A stretch of 29,999 nt of DNA from an uncultured Lachnospiraceae bacterium. Its GTDB lineage: Bacteria > Bacillota > Clostridia > Lachnospirales > Lachnospiraceae. This document shows positions 23,810 to 29,999 of this stretch, piece after piece. The stretch's first letter is position 1. Every line of letters begins with the position of its first letter. The stretch covers positions 1 through 29,999 of the forward strand of contig URSA01000022.1 in NCBI GenBank assembly GCA_900550475.1. Reading direction: 5' to 3'. The notes below the pieces were generated by a model. The model was not told where the DNA came from. It worked only from the letters and a program-made list of their open reading frames with translations, and ran no database searches. Both the position numbers and the translations under genes were made by a program.

Positions 23810-24547
23810 ATGAGTGAAACGGAAAAGAAAAAAGGCTTGAGCGGGAGCACGATCAAGATCATTGCCATCGTGGCGATGCTGATTGATCATATCGGGGCTG
23901 TCATTGTGGAAAGGATGATCGCCGCACAGTCGGGAGGCATTTATTCCTACGAGGATCCGTTGGTGGTTCTGGATACGGTGTTAAGGGGAATCGGCAGGAT
24001 TGGTTTTCCCATTTTCTGCTTTCTTCTGGTCGAGGGATTTATCCATACGCGAAACGTGGCAAAATATGCCCTGCGGCTGTTTGTGTTCGCACTGAGTTCC
24101 GAGGTGCCGTTTGATCTGGCGTTCGCGGGAAGAGTGTTTTACCCCGACTATCAGAATGTGTTCTTTACGCTCTTGATCGGACTGCTTGTGATGATCGCCT
24201 TTCGCGCCATAGAGGAGAAAATGACAGCACCCCGTGCCGTGAAGCTTCTCCTTGACCTGCTTGCACTGGTCGTGGGGGCGGGGATCGCCCAACTGATCAA
24301 CACGGATTATGCCGCAATCGGTGTGGTGTGCATTATGGTACTCTATGTGTTCCGCAACAACAGGGCGAATCAGCTGCTTGCCGGAAGCCTTGTGTTCATG
24401 TGGGAGATACCTGCGCCGTTTGCCTTCGTTCCCATTGCCTGCTACAACGGACAGAGGGGACTTCGGATGAAATACTTTTTCTATGTGTTTTACCCGGCGC
24501 ATCTTTTGATTCTGTTTTTGATTGCATGTCTGTGCGGTCTGGCGTAA
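23810..24547 (+). CDS. TraX family membrane protein
   Basis: A 245-residue polytopic protein with about six to seven hydrophobic segments, starting after a short basic N terminus (LSGSTIKIIAIVAMLIDHIGAVI). The block KIIAIVAMLIDHIG and the later RIGFPIFCFLLVEGFIHTRN are hallmarks of the TraX/acyltransferase-3-like family; the founder acetylates F pilin, but chromosomal Firmicutes members have no proven substrate. No conjugation genes are here. It separates rpmF from plsX, which are often adjacent, and follows a dyad-rich element, so insertion is possible. The ribosome site AAAGGGGA is about nine bases upstream. G+C resembles the neighbours. Confidence 0.85.
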   Translation: MSETEKKKGLSGSTIKIIAIVAMLIDHIGAVIVERMIAAQSGGIYSYEDPLVVLDTVLRGIGRIGFPIFCFLLVEGFIHTRNVAKYALRLFVFALSSEVPFDLAFAGRVFYPDYQNVFFTLLIGLLVMIAFRAIEEKMTAPRAVKLLLDLLALVVGAGIAQLINTDYAAIGVVCIMVLYVFRNNRANQLLAGSLVFMWEIPAPFAFVPIACYNGQRGLRMKYFFYVFYPAHLLILFLIACLCGLA

Positions 24548-24578
24548 AAAGAGAAACGCACAGGATGAAAAGATATGC

Positions 24579-24607
24579 TTGATTTTTATATAGTCCTTTA
24601 GTATAGT
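24579..24607 (+). promoter_or_regulatory. Sigma-A promoter of plsX-acpP
   Basis: TTGATT (24579-24584), a 17-base spacer and TATAGT (24602-24607), 52 bases before plsX. I did not see a convincing FapR or FabT operator. Confidence 0.65.
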
Positions 24608-24658
24608 AAAAAAGGATTGGTTATTCTCTGAAATGCCATACCTAAAAGGAGACATGAG

Positions 24659-25669
24659 ATGGCAGAGATGGTAAACGTAGCTGTGGATGCTATGGGCGGG
24701 GACAATGCGCCGGGCGAAATCGTAAAGGGCGCAGTGGAAGCCGCCAACGCTGATGCAAGAGTAAAGATTTTTCTGGTCGGCAGAAAAGATGTGATTGAGA
24801 AAGAACTGACGCAATATACATATAATGCGGAACAGGTGGAGATTGTGCATGCAGAGGAGGTCATTGAGACCGCAGAGCCTCCTGTCATGGCGATCAGGAG
24901 GAAGAAGGACTCCTCCATAGTGAAGGCAATGTATATGGTGAAGGACGGCACCTGTGACGCTTTTGTAACGGCGGGCTCAAGCGGAGCGACGCTGGTGGGC
25001 GGACAAGTGATCGTCGGCAGGATCAAGGGCGTGGAGAGACCGCCTCTTGCACCGTTAATTCCCACGGAAAACGGTGTGGCGCTTCTGGTGGACTGCGGTG
25101 CCAATGTGGATGCGAGACCTTCCCATCTGGTACAGTTTGCCAAGATGGGCTCCGTGTATATGGAAAATATCATGGGAATCAAGAACCCGAAAGTCGGGAT
25201 TGTGAATATTGGCGCGGAGGAGGAGAAGGGCAATGCTCTTGTGAAGGAGACCTACCCGCTGCTCAAAAATTGTCCGGAGATCAATTTTATCGGAAGCGTG
25301 GAGGCAAGGGACATCCCGGCAGGCGTTGCAGATGTGATCGTGTGCGAGGCGTTTGTGGGGAATGTGATCCTGAAGCTCTATGAGGGAGTCGGCGCTACCA
25401 TGCTTCGTAAGGTGAAGGCGGGCATGATGACCAGCTTAAGAAGCAAGATCGGTGCATTGCTTGTGAAGCCGGCATTAAAGAAGACGCTGAAGGCGTTTGA
25501 TTTGCAGGAATACGGCGGAGCGCCCATGCTGGGGCTGAACGGTCTTGTGGTCAAGACCCACGGAAGCTCCAAGGCGGTGGAAATCAAAAATTCTGTTCTG
25601 CAGTGTGTCACATTCAAGGAGCAGAAGATTAATGATAAAATAAAAGAAAAAATTACATTAGAAGACTAG
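24659..25669 (+). CDS. plsX: Phosphate acyltransferase PlsX
   Basis: A 336-residue peripheral membrane enzyme converting acyl-ACP and phosphate to acyl phosphate, the acyl donor for PlsY in phosphatidic acid synthesis. Family blocks: VAVDAMGGDNAPGEIVKGAVEA at the N terminus, SIVKAMYMVKDG, FVTAGSSGATL, LVDCGANVDARP and GFxGNV-like CEAFVGNVILK, then EYGGAPMLGLNG near the end. The start is supported by AAAAGGA. acpP, which supplies its substrate carrier, follows 17 bases later in the same operon. Confidence 0.97.
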   Translation: MAEMVNVAVDAMGGDNAPGEIVKGAVEAANADARVKIFLVGRKDVIEKELTQYTYNAEQVEIVHAEEVIETAEPPVMAIRRKKDSSIVKAMYMVKDGTCDAFVTAGSSGATLVGGQVIVGRIKGVERPPLAPLIPTENGVALLVDCGANVDARPSHLVQFAKMGSVYMENIMGIKNPKVGIVNIGAEEEKGNALVKETYPLLKNCPEINFIGSVEARDIPAGVADVIVCEAFVGNVILKLYEGVGATMLRKVKAGMMTSLRSKIGALLVKPALKKTLKAFDLQEYGGAPMLGLNGLVVKTHGSSKAVEIKNSVLQCVTFKEQKINDKIKEKITLED

Positions 25670-25686
25670 GAAAGAAGGATTTATGT

Positions 25687-25923
25687 ATGGAATTTGAAAA
25701 GCTGAAAAAAGTTATTGCAGAGGTTCTGAATGTGGACCCGGACGAAATCACCCTTGACTCAACCTTTATTGACGATCTCGGTGCGGACTCTCTGGATGTA
25801 TTCCAGATCATCATGGGAATCGAGGAAGAGTTTGATATCGAGATTCCCGCTGAGAAGGCAGAGAAAATCTCAACGGTTGAGGAAGCCGTTGAAATGATCA
25901 AGAGTGCAGTGAATAACAACTAA
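25687..25923 (+). CDS. acpP: Acyl carrier protein
   Basis: A 78-residue acidic four-helix carrier that holds growing fatty acyl chains on 4'-phosphopantetheine. The attachment Ser35 is in GADSLD, followed by helix II with the variant VFQIIMGIEEEF in place of the commoner VELVMALEEEF. Spacing and acidity are typical. A GAAAGAAGGA site precedes the ATG. It is downstream of plsX and upstream of a folded spacer and rnc. Confidence 0.97.
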   Translation: MEFEKLKKVIAEVLNVDPDEITLDSTFIDDLGADSLDVFQIIMGIEEEFDIEIPAEKAEKISTVEEAVEMIKSAVNNN

Positions 25924-25941
25924 TCACATAGAATCTTTGAG

Positions 25942-25991
25942 GTATTCCTGTGTGCGGCGATCGGTGGATTCCTGTGCCGCATCAGGAATAC
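25942..25991 (+). ncRNA. Long stem-loop in the acpP-rnc spacer
   Basis: GTATTCCTG (25942-25950) pairs with CAGGAATAC (25983-25991), and inside it TGCGGC (25953-25958) pairs with GCCGCA (25976-25981), giving about 15 pairs with a small asymmetric bulge and a 17-base loop. No T tract follows directly, so it is a poor terminator. It could be an RNase III cleavage or regulatory structure in the rnc leader. Confidence 0.6.
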
Positions 25992-26002
25992 TTTGTTTAT
26001 GG

Positions 26003-26033
26003 GTAACAGTTTGGCAGTCAAACCGCCTGTTAC
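26003..26033 (+). ncRNA. Second hairpin just upstream of rnc
   Basis: GTAACAG (26003-26009) pairs with CTGTTAC (26027-26033); an overlapping inner pairing GTTTG/CAAAC (26009-26023) is also possible. A short TTTTG follows, so weak termination or attenuation is an alternative reading. The rnc ribosome site GAAAGGA begins eight bases later. Confidence 0.5.
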
Positions 26034-26054
26034 TTTTGTGGAAAGGAACATACC

Positions 26055-26771
26055 GTGGCAGGATATACGCTGGAGGAACTGGAAAATAGGATCGGATATC
26101 GTTTTAAGGACAAGTCGCTCTTGAAACAGGCGGTCACACACAGCTCATTTACAAACGAACAGAAGATCAACAAGTTCAAGCATTATGAGCGTCTGGAATT
26201 TTTGGGGGATGCGGTGCTGGAGCTGGTTTCCAGTGAGTTTCTGTTCAAGGAATACCCGCAGCTTCAGGAGGGGCAGCTTACCAAGCTGCGCGCTTCCATG
26301 GTCTGCGAACCGGCACTCGCCTTCTGTGCGAGGGATATAGAGCTTGGAAAGTTCATGCTGCTCGGAAAGGGAGAAGAGTCCACCGGCGGCAGGGAGAGAG
26401 ATTCCCTGACATCCGACGTGATGGAGGCGGTGATCGGCGCAATCTTTTTGGACGGCGGAATGGAGAGGGCGAAGGAACACATCTATCGTTTTGTCCTGTC
26501 AGACCTTGAGAATAAACAGCTTTTTTATGACAGCAAGACGAATCTGCAGGAATATGTGCAGGGTACGCTCAAGAAGGAACTTCATTATGATCTTGTGGAG
26601 GAGTCCGGTCCTGAGCACGACAAACTCTTCAAGGTGGAGGTTGTGGTGGATGGCGCTGTTCTCGGGAAGGGACAGGGACGTACAAAGAAGGCGGCGGAGC
26701 AACAGGCGGCCTACAAGGCACTGCTTGACTTGAAAAAGTCAGACAGGAAGGGGAAAAAGACATGTATTTAA
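26055..26771 (+). CDS. rnc: Ribonuclease III
   Basis: A 238-residue double-strand-specific endoribonuclease for rRNA processing and mRNA decay. The signature ERLEFLGDAVLEL (residues 45-57; Glu48, Asp52) and the second metal block DVMEAVIGAIFLDGG are complete. A C-terminal double-stranded-RNA-binding domain (about 160-233, TNLQEYVQGTLKK...GQGRTKKAAEQQAA) follows. The start is GTG at 26055, with GAAAGGA seven bases upstream. It overlaps the smc start by ten bases, the classical rnc-smc arrangement. The preceding spacer holds two hairpins, which raises the possibility of self-cleavage control as in E. coli. Confidence 0.97.
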   Translation: MAGYTLEELENRIGYRFKDKSLLKQAVTHSSFTNEQKINKFKHYERLEFLGDAVLELVSSEFLFKEYPQLQEGQLTKLRASMVCEPALAFCARDIELGKFMLLGKGEESTGGRERDSLTSDVMEAVIGAIFLDGGMERAKEHIYRFVLSDLENKQLFYDSKTNLQEYVQGTLKKELHYDLVEESGPEHDKLFKVEVVVDGAVLGKGQGRTKKAAEQQAAYKALLDLKKSDRKGKKTCI

Positions 26772-29700
26772 AAAGCATAGAGGTATATGGATTCAAATCC
26801 TTTGCCAACAAGATCACATTTCAGTTTCATAACGGCATCACGGGAATCGTAGGGCCGAACGGCAGCGGCAAGAGCAATGTTGCGGACGCGGTCAGATGGG
26901 TGCTCGGCGAACAGCGCATCAAGCAGCTGCGCGGCGCCTCCATGCAGGATGTCATTTTCTCGGGAACAGAAACCAGAAAGCCACTCAGCTATGCTTATGT
27001 GGCGATCACACTGGATAATACGGATCATCAGCTTGCAATCGACTATGACGAGGTGACGGTTGCGAGAAGAATCTACCGTTCCGGAGAAAGTGAATATCTG
27101 ATCAACGGCTCGGCATGCAGACTGAAGGATGTCAACGAGCTGTTCTACGACACGGGTATCGGTAAGGAGGGCTACTCCATTATCGGTCAGGGTCAGATCG
27201 ACAAGATCCTGAGCGGAAAGCCCGAGGAGCGCCGTGAGCTGTTTGATGAGGCGGCAGGTATCGTCAAATTCAAGAGAAGAAAATATGCGGCACAGAAAAA
27301 GCTGGAGGATGAGAAGGCGAATCTTGTCCGTGTCAATGACATTCTCTCCGAGCTGGAAAAACAGGTGAAGCCTCTTGAGAAGCAGTCCGAGGTTGCGAAG
27401 GTTTACCTGAAAAAGAAGGAAGAATTGAAGACGCTGGATGTGAATATGTTTCTTCTGGAGCATAACCGTCTGAAGGAGCAGCTCGCCTCCGTGGAGGAGA
27501 AGTACGGCATCGCGGAGAAGGATCTGTCCGCCACCGGGGAGAAGTACGAAGGGATCAAGGAAGAGTATGAGAAGGTTCAGAGCCGGATCGAGCAGCTTGA
27601 GGCGGCAATCGAGGAGGCGAGGACAAACCTGACGGACACCAGCGTTATGCGGGGAAAGCTGGAGGGTGAGATCAACGTCTTAAAGGAACAGATCCATTCG
27701 GCGCAGGATAACGAGGTGCATCTGAAAACCCGCCAGAAGAACGTGCAGGCGGAGATCGAAGAAAAGGATGTGGACAAGAACCGTATTCTGAAGGAAAAGC
27801 AGGCGATTGACGATCAGGTGGCAGAGCTTGTGGCAACGAGGAATGAGGTGCGGGAGCTGCTCACACAGATCCAGAACCGGATCGCCGAGCTCAACGACAA
27901 TATCGAGAACGGCAAGAATACCATTATTGGGGAGCTTAACCAGCGCGCCACCATCAAGTCCAAGATGGGACGCTACGATACCATGTTAGAGCAGATCGCC
28001 ATTCGGAAGGCGGAGCTCAACTCAAGGCTTCTGCGGGCAAAGTCCGACGAGGAGACCAGAGAGGAAAACATCCGCCAGTTAAACGAGACCTTTGAGCGCG
28101 TGACTGCCGAGCTGGAGCAGATGAACGGCAAGGCAAAGGAACAGGAGCAGGAGCTTGTGGGCGCAAGGGAGCTTCTGGCATCGAAGGACAGCCGGTTAAG
28201 GGAGACACAGGAGAAGTACCATCAGGAAAAATCCCGTCTGGAGGCGCTCTCCAATCTGACCGAGCGCTATGACGGTTACGGCGGCAGTGTAAAGAAGGTG
28301 ATGGAGCAGAAGGAACACCAGAAGGGCATCATCGGTGTGGTTGCGGACATAATCAAGACGGACAAGAAGTATGAGACTGCAATTGAGACGGCGCTGGGCG
28401 GAAACATCCAGAACATTGTGACGGACGACGAGGAAACGGCAAAGCGCATGATCGGCTTTTTGAAGCAGAACAAGCTGGGAAGGGCAACCTTCCTGCCACT
28501 CACCAGCATCAAGAATCCGCAGGAGTTTAAGAATCCGGAGGCGCTGAAGGAAAAAGGCGTGATCGGCATGGCGGATGAGCTTGTGCAGATCGAGAAGAAG
28601 TACAAGGATGTGGCGAAAGCCATGCTTGGCAGAATCGTGGTCGTGGACAATGTGGACAATGCGGTCAAGATCGCAAGAAAATTTGACTACGGCATCCGTA
28701 TGGTCACCATCGAGGGCGAGCTTCTGGTTCCGGGCGGTGCGATCAGCGGCGGTGCGTTCAAGAACAACAGCAATCTCTTGGGAAGACGGCGCGAGATCGA
28801 GGAGCTGGAGAAGGAGACCCAAGCCCTTCTTGACAAGATCGATGCGCTGGGAAAAGAGATCGAGGAGACCAAGAGTAACCGCAACCGGCTCAGAATGGAG
28901 CTGGAGGCGTTGAAATCCGATATTCAGAGGAAATTCATTGAGCAGAATACGGCGAGAATGAACGTCGAGACCGCGCGCGAGCGCATGGAGGAGGCGGAGG
29001 AAGGTTCCCGTTCCCTGCAAAATGAAGAGAAGGAAATAGAGAAGCAGGTTCTGGAGATCAAGAACAACAAGGAGGAGATCCAGAAGGAGCTTGTCGCATC
29101 CGAGGAGCTGGAGAAAACCGCCGAGAAGCAGATCGCGGAGTTCCAGAAGGAACTGGAGGAGCAGAGGAGCAGGGAGACAGAGCGCGCCGCCAAAGTTTCG
29201 GAATGGGACGTAAAGGTGGAGAAGATGCTCCAGACGCAGGAGTTCCATCAGGCGAATGTGGAGCGTATCAACGGCGAGCTCGACAGATACCGGACAGAGC
29301 TTGACGAGATCAATGAAGGTCTCGCCGCAAATGCGGAGAGCATGGAGGAGAAGAAACGCAACATCGGACAGATCGAAAAGACGATTGCAGCTTCCCATGA
29401 CTCCCAGAACCAGTCCCAGAAGGAATTGACGGAGAATATTGCCGCCAGGGAGGAGCTGGCCGCAAAACAGAAGAATTTCTTTGCGGAGCGGGAGGAGCTT
29501 GCCGGACAGATGACGGCACTGGATAAGGAAGTGTACCGTCTGAACACCCAGAGGGAAAAACTGGAAGAGTCCATGGAGAACCAGATCAATTATATGTGGG
29601 ATGAGTACGAGATCACCCTCTCCGACGCGGCGGGCATCCGCAACGAGGAGATGAACGATCTGCCTGCCATGAAGAAGGAAATCGCGGCTCTGAAGGATCA

Positions 29701-29999
29701 GATCAGAAAGCTGGGCGATGTGAACGTAAACGCCATCGAGGATTACAAGAATCTGATGGAGAGATACACCTTCCTAAAGAACCAGCATGACGATCTGGTG
29801 GAGGCGGAAAAGACCCTTGAGGGCATCATCACGGAGCTGGATGTCGCCATGAGAAAGCAGTTCAACGAGAAATTCGGCGAGATCAACCGTGAGTTTGACA
29901 AGGTATTCAAGGAGCTGTTCGGCGGAGGAAAAGGTACGCTGGAGCTGATGGAGGATGAGGATATTCTGGAGGCAGGCATCCGCATCATCGCACAGCCCC
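26762..29999 (+). CDS. smc: Chromosome segregation protein SMC (3' end outside window)
   Basis: The first 1079 codons of an SMC ATPase that, with ScpAB, loops and segregates the chromosome. The N-terminal head has MYLKSIEVYGFKSFANK and Walker A GPNGSGKSN (31-39), with the Q-loop in VLGEQR and R-loop RGASMQDVIFSGT. Coiled coil runs from about 165 to 500. The hinge domain spans about 500-680 (GYGGSVKKVM to GAISGGAF), then the return coiled coil leads to the C-terminal head, cut at KGTLELMEDEDILEAG...AQP before the LSGGE signature and Walker B. Full length should be near 1190. Translation probably couples to rnc by overlap. No frameshift is seen. Confidence 0.97.
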   Translation, partial: MYLKSIEVYGFKSFANKITFQFHNGITGIVGPNGSGKSNVADAVRWVLGEQRIKQLRGASMQDVIFSGTETRKPLSYAYVAITLDNTDHQLAIDYDEVTVARRIYRSGESEYLINGSACRLKDVNELFYDTGIGKEGYSIIGQGQIDKILSGKPEERRELFDEAAGIVKFKRRKYAAQKKLEDEKANLVRVNDILSELEKQVKPLEKQSEVAKVYLKKKEELKTLDVNMFLLEHNRLKEQLASVEEKYGIAEKDLSATGEKYEGIKEEYEKVQSRIEQLEAAIEEARTNLTDTSVMRGKLEGEINVLKEQIHSAQDNEVHLKTRQKNVQAEIEEKDVDKNRILKEKQAIDDQVAELVATRNEVRELLTQIQNRIAELNDNIENGKNTIIGELNQRATIKSKMGRYDTMLEQIAIRKAELNSRLLRAKSDEETREENIRQLNETFERVTAELEQMNGKAKEQEQELVGARELLASKDSRLRETQEKYHQEKSRLEALSNLTERYDGYGGSVKKVMEQKEHQKGIIGVVADIIKTDKKYETAIETALGGNIQNIVTDDEETAKRMIGFLKQNKLGRATFLPLTSIKNPQEFKNPEALKEKGVIGMADELVQIEKKYKDVAKAMLGRIVVVDNVDNAVKIARKFDYGIRMVTIEGELLVPGGAISGGAFKNNSNLLGRRREIEELEKETQALLDKIDALGKEIEETKSNRNRLRMELEALKSDIQRKFIEQNTARMNVETARERMEEAEEGSRSLQNEEKEIEKQVLEIKNNKEEIQKELVASEELEKTAEKQIAEFQKELEEQRSRETERAAKVSEWDVKVEKMLQTQEFHQANVERINGELDRYRTELDEINEGLAANAESMEEKKRNIGQIEKTIAASHDSQNQSQKELTENIAAREELAAKQKNFFAEREELAGQMTALDKEVYRLNTQREKLEESMENQINYMWDEYEITLSDAAGIRNEEMNDLPAMKKEIAALKDQIRKLGDVNVNAIEDYKNLMERYTFLKNQHDDLVEAEKTLEGIITELDVAMRKQFNEKFGEINREFDKVFKELFGGGKGTLELMEDEDILEAGIRIIAQP

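Noticed and set aside
28196..29398. Long 400-codon minus-strand open frame opposite smc
   Set aside because: It is leucine-rich antisense of coiled-coil codons (GAG/AAG read as CTC/CTT), with no motifs or ribosome site.

Overview
The window looks like a chromosomal segment from a motile Clostridia species, most likely of the Lachnospiraceae. This is an inference from gene order (yceD-rpmF-plsX-acpP-rnc-smc; pta-ackA divergent from tmcAL), protein style, sigma-A-type promoters with 17-base spacers, strong GGAGG ribosome sites and a roughly even G+C content. No genus can be assigned from sequence reading alone. Almost everything is vertically inherited housekeeping DNA. The main exceptions are an AT-rich lipoprotein nucleoside hydrolase (15203-16429) and a dyad-rich noncoding stretch followed by a TraX-family membrane protein (about 23611-24547).

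Layout. 1-257 is the 3' end of a 23S rRNA; it is followed by a terminator and no 5S gene. A HAD phosphatase (minus strand) faces the rRNA. Next come cheV, a divergent sirtuin-like zinc protein, and a 577-residue highly charged single-pass membrane protein with perfect 45-bp tandem repeats. hisH-hisF-ung form a tight cluster ended by a strong terminator. A TrmB-type regulator is translationally coupled to a diaminopimelate-decarboxylase-like PLP enzyme. A free-standing tRNA-Leu(CAA) has its own promoter and terminator. Then follow a small zinc-finger/membrane anti-sigma-like protein, polA, coaE and an unusually long FtsA-like actin-fold protein with beta-grasp-like repeats at its C terminus. 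After the nucleoside hydrolase lie a YycJ-type metallo-beta-lactamase exonuclease and the ACT (UPF0237) / PFL (UPF0210) pair, which ends in a terminator lying inside the 3' end of the convergent tmcAL.

From 20256 the window turns to acetate and lipid metabolism. Between tmcAL (acetate-using tRNA acetylation) and pta-ackA (acetate production) sits a regulatory region with a perfect match to the CcpA cre consensus, an abutting TGTGA-N6-TCACA palindrome and a clear promoter. yceD-rpmF has a textbook promoter and terminator. After the repeat/TraX interval, plsX (own promoter), acpP, rnc and smc run to the window end; smc is cut off. A strongly folded spacer lies directly upstream of rnc.

No clearly new multi-gene system was found. 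The most interesting leads are the extended FtsA-like protein, the pta control region, the folded leader of rnc, the structured repeat before TraX, the degenerate sirtuin beside a charged repeat membrane protein, and the TrmB/decarboxylase pair.
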